Of a stretch of DNA of 12,636 bases, positions 7,025-12,636 are shown in pieces (the first letter of the stretch is position 1; every line of letters starts with the position of its first letter). Under the pieces are notes generated by a model, which was given only the letters and a program-made list of their open reading frames with translations, was not told the DNA's origin and made no database searches. Source of the DNA: Candidatus Altarchaeales archaeon (lineage in GTDB: Archaea; Altiarchaeota; Altiarchaeia; IMC4; QMZM01); the NCBI GenBank assembly GCA_003663115.1, contig QMZJ01000019.1, positions 1-12,636 on the forward strand. Reading direction: 5' to 3'. A program made the position numbers and the translations under genes.

Positions 7025-7312
7025 CTATTTCTCCACAATAATCCTACCAAACCTTCCAGAACCTATTTGAAGCTCATTGCGATATTCCTTTGCCCAACCG
7101 TTCTCGATTCTTAACTTACTTCCAGGGGTTGCCAGATCAATCTCGTCATTCCATAACGTGAGTTTAACTTCTCCCGTTTCGTCTCTGACTCTGGCATTTG
7201 TTACCCTGCCGCTCCCTCTAAAGCTGGTAAACTTCCTGGGCTCCTCAACATCAATTACCTCTACCTCCAAGGTATCAATGGCTGTGTTTGGCTTTAGATC
7301 TTTTACTTGCAT
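7025..7312 (-). CDS. small OB-fold (RPA/SSB-like) nucleic-acid-binding protein
   Basis: This single-domain 95-residue protein resembles one OB fold of archaeal RPA/SSB proteins. After an N-terminal MQVKDLKPNT segment, strands run through LEVEVIDVE (15-23), RVTNARVRDETGEVKLTLW (36-54) and LRIENGWAKEY (67-77). The DETGEVKLTLWND pattern, with an aromatic W54, is typical of the ssDNA- or RNA-binding face. There is no zinc finger and only one OB domain, so this is not a complete multi-domain RPA. It could bind single-stranded DNA or RNA, or act in a complex. The ATG at 7312 is supported by a GAGGTG ribosome site (7321-7326 on the complement) and a TATA-like box at 7355-7363. It is the first gene of a two-gene unit with serB. 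Confidence 0.85.
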   Translation of the reverse strand: MQVKDLKPNTAIDTLEVEVIDVEEPRKFTSFRGSGRVTNARVRDETGEVKLTLWNDEIDLATPGSKLRIENGWAKEYRNELQIGSGRFGRIIVEK

Positions 7313-7354
7313 ATAAGGCTCACCTCTAATTAGACTTAAGTATTTAGTAGAGAA

Positions 7355-7363
7355 GTATAAAAA
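7355..7363 (-). promoter_or_regulatory. TATA-like box for the OB-serB unit
   Basis: The minus strand reads TTTTTATAC, centred about 47 bp upstream of the OB-fold ATG. This predicts a leader of about 20 nt that contains the GAGGTG ribosome site. Confidence 0.5.
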
Positions 7364-7374
7364 GTGGGGAGATC

Positions 7375-7389
7375 TGTAGTGCCTAAACT
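7375..7389. repeat. 15-bp inverted repeat, copy 2 (between OB gene and nadX)
   Basis: TGTAGTGCCTAAACT is the exact reverse complement of 5791-5805. Together the two copies bracket the OB-serB unit (about 1.6 kb). A short stem, AAACTG/CAGTTT (7385-7390 and 7398-7403, 7-nt loop), overlaps this copy and lies just after the nadX stop, where it might help termination. Confidence 0.75.
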
Positions 7390-7405
7390 GTCACTTCCAG
7401 TTTTT

Positions 7406-8185
7406 CTATGTCCCGAACTGCACCACATTGCAGATCTTCTTTAAGGTGGCAATTGCAGACAGCGCGGCTAACCAGCTCGTTTTTGGGTTCTGTAGGGAGG
7501 GAACGTTCTCTGTTATCGTTTTAAATTTACCAAAATCTCCATTTACTTGAACCTCATGGATATTTTTATCTGCCATTGGATCGGCAATTACCCTCAGTCT
7601 CGTTCTCTCTAAGCCGATTCCAGCTAAACCCAAGGTTGCCGCAACATTTACACTCCTCGGAAATTTCTTGATACCCTCAATGGCGGGGCCGTCATAGAGC
7701 ACGGTCTCTTCTTTTACGTTAACCCCGAGGGTCTTTGGACTTTTCCTCGTGGTTATCTCCACAGAATCTATATGGACTAATTTTGCCGCATTTATACCGT
7801 CCAGACCTACAATCGCTCCAGAAGGTATATATATCCTTAGATTCTTTTCCCTGGCGATCTTCCTCATCTCTCTAAAAAGGGCATCATCAACCAGAGCGCC
7901 GACACTCATTATCATCAAATGCTTTCCAGAAGACAGGATCTTGGTTGCGTATTCCCTAACGGCTTCCTGTGAGGCCGCCTCAACAACCAGGTCCGAACCT
8001 CTGACTAAATCCTCTATATTATCGGCTACTGGAACGGTAAAGCTTATACCTTTGTTAAAGTCCTCTATGGTCTTCTGACTTTTATCAAAGATCTTCACCA
8101 GCTTACAGTTTATAATCCCCCTGTCGATGGCATTTGCTATGAACCTGCCGATGTTGCCACAGCCCAGTAAAGAAATTTTGATCAT
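7406..8185 (-). CDS. nadX: L-aspartate dehydrogenase
   Basis: This 259-residue enzyme oxidises L-aspartate to iminoaspartate with NAD(P), feeding quinolinate synthase (NadA) in de novo NAD synthesis. In archaea it can replace L-aspartate oxidase (NadB). A Rossmann fold opens with GCGNIG (8-13), and the D34 end of strand 2 is near the NAD ribose. The middle has SVGALVDD (94-101) and the PSGAIVGLDGI segment (121-131). NVAATLGLAGIG (180-191) and DKNIHEV (206-212), with its conserved His210, match the catalytic domain of the family. Length and layout match Archaeoglobus-type AspDH. Its ATG overlaps the stop of the upstream TraB-family gene (ATGA), so the two are translationally coupled. NadC and NAD kinase lie about 1.2-3 kb away on the other strand. 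Confidence 0.95.
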   Translation of the reverse strand: MIKISLLGCGNIGRFIANAIDRGIINCKLVKIFDKSQKTIEDFNKGISFTVPVADNIEDLVRGSDLVVEAASQEAVREYATKILSSGKHLMIMSVGALVDDALFREMRKIAREKNLRIYIPSGAIVGLDGINAAKLVHIDSVEITTRKSPKTLGVNVKEETVLYDGPAIEGIKKFPRSVNVAATLGLAGIGLERTRLRVIADPMADKNIHEVQVNGDFGKFKTITENVPSLQNPKTSWLAALSAIATLKKICNVVQFGT

Positions 8186-8988
8186 TTTCTAATCCTAATG
8201 AATTCAAGTTTCATCAATATATATGTAAAAATAATGGTAAAAAGGAGTGGTATCAGATGTATCTTGGATACGGGGCGCAGCTCCGTAAGTTTTTCCATAT
8301 CCGCGAAATCCGTTTTCTTAAGGTAGTGTTTAATCCCCCTTTCATGTCCGGCCCCAACTATGGCCATAATACTCTCCCCTGGATATTTTTCCTGTAATCT
8401 CAGGAGCATATGGGCCATGTACCTATCTCGTTCATCGACCAGCGCGGAATAAAGCGCTGGCAGACTTTTCTTTAGTTCTATCATAATCCTTTCTATATTC
8501 TCCTCCCTTAGAATCCCATCTATATTGGTTCCCAGTAGATCACCCACGAGCCCCAGGTCACGGCTGCTCCTCGTAAACAGCCCGATCTTTTCCTTTATTG
8601 GTATACTCAGGATATGATTTAGCGTTATCTCAATGTCCCTATCGATCAGAGCGATCCTCCTGCCAGAGGTCCTTGCAGATTGAATAGCCACGACCATCTC
8701 GGATCCCGGATGAACACCAAATTTCCTACCGAGGTCCCTCTGAATCAGCGCCAGGAATCTCTCCAATAATACAGGAAGTGACCCCCCTCCCACCATTTCC
8801 CTCAGCAAGGCTCTGAAATTAATATCATCCTCGGAGAAGTCAAGCCTCCATCCGCTCTTCTCCAACGCCTTGAATCTTTTAGTATCGAGCTCAAGGGCTA
8901 TAATATCTGGCTTTTCCTCCTCGATGAATCTCTCAACGTCCCTCACGCTCCTCTCCAGGATATGTCCAGTTCCAACGATTTTTATCAT
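8182..8988 (-). CDS. TraB/PrgY-family protein with C-terminal membrane anchor
   Basis: This 268-residue protein belongs to the TraB family, distantly related to TIKI and EreA-like proteins thought to be metal-dependent proteases. The GTGH motif (6-9), ALELD (31-35), PGSEM (94-98), DRDIEITL (116-123) and GAGH (212-215) are the conserved positions. The two GxxH/GxGH histidines and the acidic residues are candidate metal ligands. One hydrophobic segment near the C-terminus (about 243-260) would anchor the protein with its catalytic domain probably in the cytoplasm. Length is short for the family, because many members have several C-terminal membrane helices. The ATG at 8988 lies about 27 bp from a TATA-like box (9011-9020), so the transcript is probably leaderless. 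It is the first gene of a two-gene unit with nadX. The biochemical role in archaea is not established. Confidence 0.9.
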   Translation of the reverse strand: MIKIVGTGHILERSVRDVERFIEEEKPDIIALELDTKRFKALEKSGWRLDFSEDDINFRALLREMVGGGSLPVLLERFLALIQRDLGRKFGVHPGSEMVVAIQSARTSGRRIALIDRDIEITLNHILSIPIKEKIGLFTRSSRDLGLVGDLLGTNIDGILREENIERIMIELKKSLPALYSALVDERDRYMAHMLLRLQEKYPGESIMAIVGAGHERGIKHYLKKTDFADMEKLTELRPVSKIHLIPLLFTIIFTYILMKLEFIRIRK

Positions 8989-8995
8989 ATTTATA
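8989..8995 (+). promoter_or_regulatory. TATA-like box for the PRC-barrel gene
   Basis: ATTTATA lies about 39 bp before the ATG at 9031, predicting a leader of about 13 nt that includes the weak ribosome site CGGGGT (9021-9026). The two divergent promoters share the 42-bp spacer. Confidence 0.4.
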
Positions 8996-9010
8996 CCTAT
9001 CTTACATAAT

Positions 9011-9020
9011 TTAATATATT
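9011..9020 (-). promoter_or_regulatory. TATA-like box for the traB-nadX unit
   Basis: The minus strand reads AATATATTAA, centred about 27 bp before the ATG at 8988. This is the spacing expected for a leaderless archaeal transcript. Confidence 0.55.
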
Positions 9021-9030
9021 CGGGGTTAAA

Positions 9031-9318
9031 ATGAGCAAAAGACTATCACAGATCTATGGGATGGACATATTTACTGAAAAGGCAGAATACGTTGGGAAGG
9101 TTGGTGATATAATTCTGAATATAGAAAATGGGGAGATAATGCAATTAAGCCTGAGAAAACTCACAAGTAAGGAGGGCGCGGATATAAGGAGGATCCTACA
9201 GGAAGAGACCATCCCATATGACGAGGTCATAAAGGTCGGGGACATAATAATCTGCAAGAAAAACCCCCTGAGGGAGAGAAGATCTAGGGGGAGAGGGGCC
9301 CTGAGAGCAACCGCATGA
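9031..9318 (+). CDS. PRC-barrel domain protein
   Basis: This 95-residue protein has the PRC-barrel fold. The pattern RLSQIYGMDIFTEKAEYVGK is followed by VGDIILNIENGEIMQLSL and, near the end, IPYDEVIKVGDIIICK (about 61-76). These are the strand pairs of the barrel, known from the photosynthetic H subunit and from RimM. In archaea, stand-alone copies are common and their role is mostly unknown; binding to RNA-processing or ribosome-assembly partners has been suggested for the fold. A basic tail (RERRSRGRG, about 81-89) is consistent with nucleic-acid or protein contacts. It stands alone, divergent from the TraB-family gene, with 77 bp before nadK. Confidence 0.85.
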   Translation: MSKRLSQIYGMDIFTEKAEYVGKVGDIILNIENGEIMQLSLRKLTSKEGADIRRILQEETIPYDEVIKVGDIIICKKNPLRERRSRGRGALRATA

Positions 9319-9395
9319 TATATCCCACGACAGTTTAATTAATTCTATTTACCTTTAATTATTCTGGAATCTCCTTATGTAAGATTTCTTGAAAA

Positions 9396-10199
9396 ATGCG
9401 AATATCCAGAATTGGCGTAATAGCACACAGAAGGGTAGAGAGTGAGCTGGCGAGGAAGATAGCCGATAAATTATCCAGAAATGCAGATGTATTCTTCGAT
9501 CCGATAACAGCGGAAAAGATCAACCGGGAGAAGACAGAGGTGAAAGATATGCGGATAGACCTCGCCGTGATCGTTGGTGGGGACGGAACTATCCTGTGGG
9601 CGGTCAACGAACTGTCCAATGAACCATTGATCCTGGGCATTAATGTGGGGAAGGTCGGGCATCTCGCGGAGCTAAGCCCGGGGGATATCCCAGATAAATT
9701 AGACCTGCTGTTGAGGGGGGAATTCTTCATTGATGAGAGGATGAAATTAAAAATAGACGATGAGGTTGAGGCATTGAATGAGGCGCTGATTTTATCAAGA
9801 CAGGCGTCACTCCTCGAGTTTAAGATAAGCATAGACGATATCGAGGTTGCCAGATTTCGCGCAGATGGAGTTATGGTTTCGACGCCCACCGGGTCAACGG
9901 GTCATTCGATGTCCTCCGGGGGGCCCATCCTGCATCCGAGGGTGAGGGCATACATAATCACGCCAGTAAACCCTTTTTTGAGGGAGCAATCCCCTTTGGT
10001 CGTACCGGCGGATTCTGAAACGGGGATAGAGTTAATTAGAGAGGGAAGAGATGCCCAGTTAATTGTAGATGGGCGAATAACCAGGGAGATAAAACCACAC
10101 CAAAGGGTATCAATCAAAAGGGCGAAAAAAACTACGAGATTTGTGAGATTCCACGAGAATTTTGACTACGATCACATTAATATAAAAAGGAAAAGATGA
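9396..10199 (+). CDS. nadK: NAD kinase
   Basis: This 267-residue cytoplasmic enzyme phosphorylates NAD to NADP. The GGDGT motif (61-65) forms the diphosphate-binding loop. LNEALI (127-132) carries the conserved Asn-Glu pair that holds the NAD ribose. The glycine-rich TPTGSTGHS (163-171) and GGP (175-177) follow, and VDG (224-226) lies in the C-terminal beta domain. The usual family form of the glycine-rich motif is TPTGSTAYS, so the G-H pair at 169-170 is unusual. Length fits archaeal and bacterial stand-alone NAD kinases. The ATG at 9396 starts at the first beta strand (RISRIGVIAH). The stop overlaps the pyrE start (ATGA), so the two are coupled; nadC follows. No clear ribosome site is seen. 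Confidence 0.95.
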   Translation: MRISRIGVIAHRRVESELARKIADKLSRNADVFFDPITAEKINREKTEVKDMRIDLAVIVGGDGTILWAVNELSNEPLILGINVGKVGHLAELSPGDIPDKLDLLLRGEFFIDERMKLKIDDEVEALNEALILSRQASLLEFKISIDDIEVARFRADGVMVSTPTGSTGHSMSSGGPILHPRVRAYIITPVNPFLREQSPLVVPADSETGIELIREGRDAQLIVDGRITREIKPHQRVSIKRAKKTTRFVRFHENFDYDHINIKRKR

Positions 10200-10753
10200 A
10201 CAAACGGGAGAGGCTCTTGAAGTTGATCCGAGAAAGAGCATTGTCCATGGCCCCGATAACACTGACATCTGGAAGAAAGAGCAATTATTACATCGATTGT
10301 AGATTAATTACCCTGAGCCCGGAGGGTGCAACCCTGACAGCAGAGATACTATTTGATGCGCTAAAGGGAAAAGACATAGATGCACTTGGTGGCTTAAGTA
10401 TCGGGGCAGACCCGATCTGTGGGGCATTCTCTGTTATAAGCTATCAAAAAGGAAAGCCAATCCCAACCTTTATTATTAGAAAAAAACAAAAAGAGCATGG
10501 AAAACAGAAGTTGATCGAGGGCCCATTGAAGAATGGGTCCAGGGTTGTAATAGTAGATGATGTCGCAACGACCGGGAATTCATTGCTTAAAGCCATAAAT
10601 GCGGTGGAGGAGTATGGCTGCGAGGTACTTGGGGTAATTGTTCTCGTCGATAGACTCGAGGGCGCCAGAGAGAAGCTAACTAAAAGGGGTTATGAATTAA
10701 AGAGCATTTTCACGAGAGAGGATGTATTAAAAAATGAACAAAAAAGTTCTTGA
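10196..10753 (+). CDS. pyrE: orotate phosphoribosyltransferase
   Basis: This 185-residue enzyme joins orotate to PRPP to give OMP, the fifth step of de novo pyrimidine synthesis. LTSGRKSNYYIDCR (23-36) is the substrate-binding N-terminal region. The loop KKQKEHGKQKLIEG (96-109) is the flexible catalytic loop with its lysines and histidine. VVIVDDVATTGNS (117-129) is the PRPP-binding motif. Length is typical of archaeal OPRTase, and there is no fused OMP decarboxylase. It overlaps nadK by 4 bp upstream and nadC by 20 bp downstream. A ribosome site (AAGGA) lies about 5 nt before the ATG. Only this pyrimidine gene is here, set between two NAD genes. Confidence 0.95.
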   Translation: MNKRERLLKLIRERALSMAPITLTSGRKSNYYIDCRLITLSPEGATLTAEILFDALKGKDIDALGGLSIGADPICGAFSVISYQKGKPIPTFIIRKKQKEHGKQKLIEGPLKNGSRVVIVDDVATTGNSLLKAINAVEEYGCEVLGVIVLVDRLEGAREKLTKRGYELKSIFTREDVLKNEQKSS

Positions 10754-11573
10754 AGAGAAACTCCTCAGGATGGTTGAGGAGGACCTCGGTTCGGGAGACA
10801 TCACGACAGAATTCGCGCCAAGGAAGAGGGTTAGAGCGGAGATCATATCAAATAACGATTGTATTGTCTCTGGGATCTATGAACTGAGAACCCTGTTCAA
10901 TTTATTTAACATAGAGGTCCTTGAATCTGTGAATGACGGGGATAAGGTAAAAAAGAGAGAAAAAATCTTTATCCTCTCTGGGGACTCTAATGATATCCTG
11001 CTGGTCGAGAGAACCGCCCTGAACATACTATCGAGAATGAGTGGAATTACCACATTAACGAGCGAATTTATCCGGAGGGTAAAGAGAATTAATCCAGAGA
11101 TAAGGGTTGCCGCAACGAGAAAAATAACGCCCCTCTTCGGTTATTTTGAAAAAAGGGCCGTGAAGATAGCCGGCGGCGATCCACACAGGTCTGGTCTTTA
11201 CGATCTGGTCTTGATCAAGGACAACCATCTCAAACTCTTTAAGAACGTGAGGGAGGCCATCAGAATGGCCAAACGAAAGGCGTCATTTACCCATAAGATT
11301 GAGATAGAGGTCAATAACGTTAAAGACGCTGTAACATCTGCCGATGAGGGGGCAGATATAATCATGCTAGATAACATGTCTGTAGAACAGGTAAAAGACG
11401 CGGTTTCAAAACTGAGAGAGAAAAATCTGAGAGAGAAGGTGATCCTTGAGGTATCTGGTGGAATAACCTTAGACAATATCTCGGATTATTCTAGACTTGG
11501 GGTAGATGTGATATCCATTGGTAGACTAACGCATTCTGCACCAGCTCAGGACTTTTCCTTAAAAATTCTCTGA
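10734..11573 (+). CDS. nadC: quinolinate phosphoribosyltransferase (decarboxylating)
   Basis: This 279-residue enzyme converts quinolinate and PRPP to nicotinate mononucleotide, CO2 and PPi. LVERTALN (90-97) carries the active-site arginine. ATRKITPLFGYFEKRAVKIAGG (127-148) with GGDPHR (147-152), then LIKDNH (160-165), IEIEVNN (189-195), MLDNM (211-215) and EVSGGI (239-244), are the phosphoribosyl- and quinolinate-binding motifs in the expected order on the barrel. Length is standard. The ATG at 10734 lies inside the end of pyrE (20-bp overlap, different frame), with a ribosome site (GAGAGG) about 12 nt upstream. Starting at the next Met (13) would remove a helix the family has. Both pyrE and nadC products use PRPP. 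Confidence 0.95.
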   Translation: MNKKVLEEKLLRMVEEDLGSGDITTEFAPRKRVRAEIISNNDCIVSGIYELRTLFNLFNIEVLESVNDGDKVKKREKIFILSGDSNDILLVERTALNILSRMSGITTLTSEFIRRVKRINPEIRVAATRKITPLFGYFEKRAVKIAGGDPHRSGLYDLVLIKDNHLKLFKNVREAIRMAKRKASFTHKIEIEVNNVKDAVTSADEGADIIMLDNMSVEQVKDAVSKLREKNLREKVILEVSGGITLDNISDYSRLGVDVISIGRLTHSAPAQDFSLKIL

Positions 11574-11574
11574 G

Positions 11575-11585
11575 TTTTCCTTTTT
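11575..11585 (+). terminator. oligo-T tract after nadC
   Basis: TTTTCCTTTTT begins two bases after the nadC stop and fits archaeal T-tract termination of the nadK-pyrE-nadC operon. The following TTTTTAAATG (11581-11590) is about 30 bp before the next ATG and may double as that gene's TATA-like box. Confidence 0.45.
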
Positions 11586-11614
11586 AAATGAGTGTTTCTA
11601 AATGATAAATATCA

Positions 11615-12049
11615 ATGATTTCAAGTAATAATCCCGTTTTCAAGAGATTGGAACTGAGTTTGTTTCTCTTCATCCTATTACTCATATTCTCCCTTTCTCT
11701 ATATGCCATTGTTGCAGATGAGCTCTTGATGTGGAGATCCATCGCGATCGGTTTTGGAGTCTCTCTTTCTGTATTCCTGTTTTATCCAACGATCAGGGGG
11801 ATTAAGGTGGGAGATATAATTATGGTACCGATATGGAAGGAGATTGAAACGCCCTTTATGGAGGAGTCATACGTGGATTCCGTTCCAGCCATGGCGATGG
11901 AGCCCGGAAGGAAGAACCACGTCATTGAGGTTCAACTTGGGGATGGAACGAGGGGTTTAGTTAAGGTATTGCACTATGGCTTTATATCGTTTCCAGAGGG
12001 CAGGCTCATTGAGGTAGAAAAGCCGTTGAGGGAGATACAGGTTATCTAA
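11615..12049 (+). CDS. two-helix membrane protein with soluble C-terminal domain, unknown function
   Basis: I do not recognise this 144-residue protein. Two membrane segments (about 14-34 and 39-58) separated by a short acidic loop are followed by an 80-residue soluble domain, which appears beta-rich (IKVGDIIMVP, HVIEVQLGDGTRGLVKVL, GRLIEVEKPL). This layout resembles membrane-anchored small beta-domain proteins in which the soluble part faces the cytoplasm. The ATG at 11615 follows a TATA-like sequence at about 30 bp, so the message may be nearly leaderless. The last 8 bp overlap, tail to tail, the 3' end of the Sua5-family gene on the other strand. Confidence 0.75.
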   Translation: MISSNNPVFKRLELSLFLFILLLIFSLSLYAIVADELLMWRSIAIGFGVSLSVFLFYPTIRGIKVGDIIMVPIWKEIETPFMEESYVDSVPAMAMEPGRKNHVIEVQLGDGTRGLVKVLHYGFISFPEGRLIEVEKPLREIQVI

Positions 12050-12623
12050 ATTCCCTTAAAATTTTACCGCTCCTCAAATCAATAACGAGAGAGGGTTTAC
12101 CTACCCTGCATCTGCCGGAATCTATGGCGAGATCCACCTTCGCTATAATCTCTTCATCGATTTCATCGAGGCTTACCGGGGCCTTCTTCCCCGAGATATT
12201 GGCCGATGTGGTTATTATCGGAATTCCAGCATTCTCTATCATACCTTTAACTACCCTGTGATTCGGTATTCTAATCCCGACAGTATTCTTTCCGGCGGTT
12301 ATAAGCTCGGGGATCGATTCCCTCTTTCTGGCAACGAAGGTGTACGGTTTAAGGATATTGTCCCTGATAAAGCATTCTTCTTTTCTCGTAAGAAATGCGT
12401 ATCTTTTTACCATCTCCAAGCTAGAAAATGCAACGGATAATGGTTTTTTCCTGTTTCGTTTCTTGATCTCAAAAATCTTTTTTATGTTCCCCGTTATGGA
12501 GCAACCGATGCCGTAGACCGTATCCGTTGGATATATCAGGATCTTACCCTCCCTTATGGCAGTTGAAGCGAGAGCTATTAATCCCTCTTCGGGATTTTCT
12601 GGGTCTATCCGGAGAATTTTCAT
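12042..12623 (-). CDS. threonylcarbamoyl-AMP synthase (YrdC/Sua5/TsaC)
   Basis: This 193-residue protein has the YrdC domain, which makes threonylcarbamoyl-AMP from threonine, bicarbonate and ATP for the t6A37 modification of ANN-decoding tRNAs. YPTDTVYGIGC (31-41), IKKRNRKKPLS (53-63), GIRIPNH (116-122), TTSANISGKKAP (137-148) and GKPSLVIDL (175-183) are the conserved binding motifs for ATP, threonine and the phosphate. It is the short form, without the C-terminal Sua5 domain, comparable in length to bacterial TsaC. The ATG at 12623 is followed at once by the domain's first strand; GTGGGG just upstream may act as a ribosome site. It is convergent with the two-helix membrane protein gene. Confidence 0.93.
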   Translation of the reverse strand: MKILRIDPENPEEGLIALASTAIREGKILIYPTDTVYGIGCSITGNIKKIFEIKKRNRKKPLSVAFSSLEMVKRYAFLTRKEECFIRDNILKPYTFVARKRESIPELITAGKNTVGIRIPNHRVVKGMIENAGIPIITTSANISGKKAPVSLDEIDEEIIAKVDLAIDSGRCRVGKPSLVIDLRSGKILREFR

Positions 12624-12636
12624 GGCCCCACGAATC

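Noticed and set aside
9359..9889. 176-codon minus-strand ORF, Ser- and Ile-rich
   Set aside because: It is antisense to NAD kinase, whose motifs are complete; the composition is that of a shadow frame.

Overview
The window looks archaeal. It encodes a DRG-type GTPase with a TGS domain, a Lon-type AAA+ ATPase related to archaeal LonB, an archaeal NAD kinase, NadX aspartate dehydrogenase, TraB-family and PRC-barrel proteins, and a short stand-alone YrdC/Sua5 protein. Several starts have a TATA-like box 25-40 bp upstream and no or weak Shine-Dalgarno sequence. Arginine is mostly AGG/AGA and ATA is common for isoleucine. A euryarchaeal anaerobe (an Archaeoglobi, ANME-1 or Syntrophoarchaeia-like lineage) is my best guess, but sequence reading alone cannot fix the lineage.

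Layout. (1) 1-484 is the 3' part of an IS transposase cut by the window edge. (2) 485-1033 is a gene-poor scar with inverted repeats, a strong TATA-like box and an orphan minus-strand open frame. (3) 1034-3144 holds a divergent pair: a multi-pass HELSH metallopeptidase (minus) and the DRG GTPase (plus). The GTPase is followed one base later by a four-helix membrane protein. (4) 4010-4263 is a spacer with an open frame on the minus strand that lacks a start. (5) 4264-5727 is a Lon-like AAA+ ATPase with a four-cysteine zinc ribbon between Walker A and B and no protease domain. (6) 5801-7312 (minus) is an OB-fold protein followed by phosphoserine phosphatase with two ACT domains. This pair is bracketed by a 15-bp perfect inverted repeat. 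(7) 7406-8988 (minus) is a TraB-family membrane-anchored protein translationally coupled (ATGA) to NadX. (8) 9031-11573 (plus) is a PRC-barrel protein, then the overlapping operon NAD kinase - OPRTase (pyrE) - nadC. (9) 11615-12623 is a two-helix membrane protein of unknown function, overlapping tail to tail with the tRNA threonylcarbamoyl-AMP synthase gene.

How the genes work together. The clearest theme is NAD(P) synthesis. NadX makes iminoaspartate from aspartate, NadC turns quinolinate plus PRPP into nicotinate mononucleotide, and NAD kinase makes NADP. NadA, the step between NadX and NadC, is not in the window. OPRTase shares the PRPP substrate and sits between nadK and nadC. The remaining genes serve serine synthesis (SerB), translation-linked GTPase function (DRG), tRNA t6A modification (Sua5/TsaC) and membrane functions. 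I see no tRNA, rRNA or CRISPR array. I find no convincing wholly new system; the most unusual items are the protease-less zinc-ribbon Lon ATPase, the repeat-bracketed OB-serB unit and the TraB-NadX coupling.
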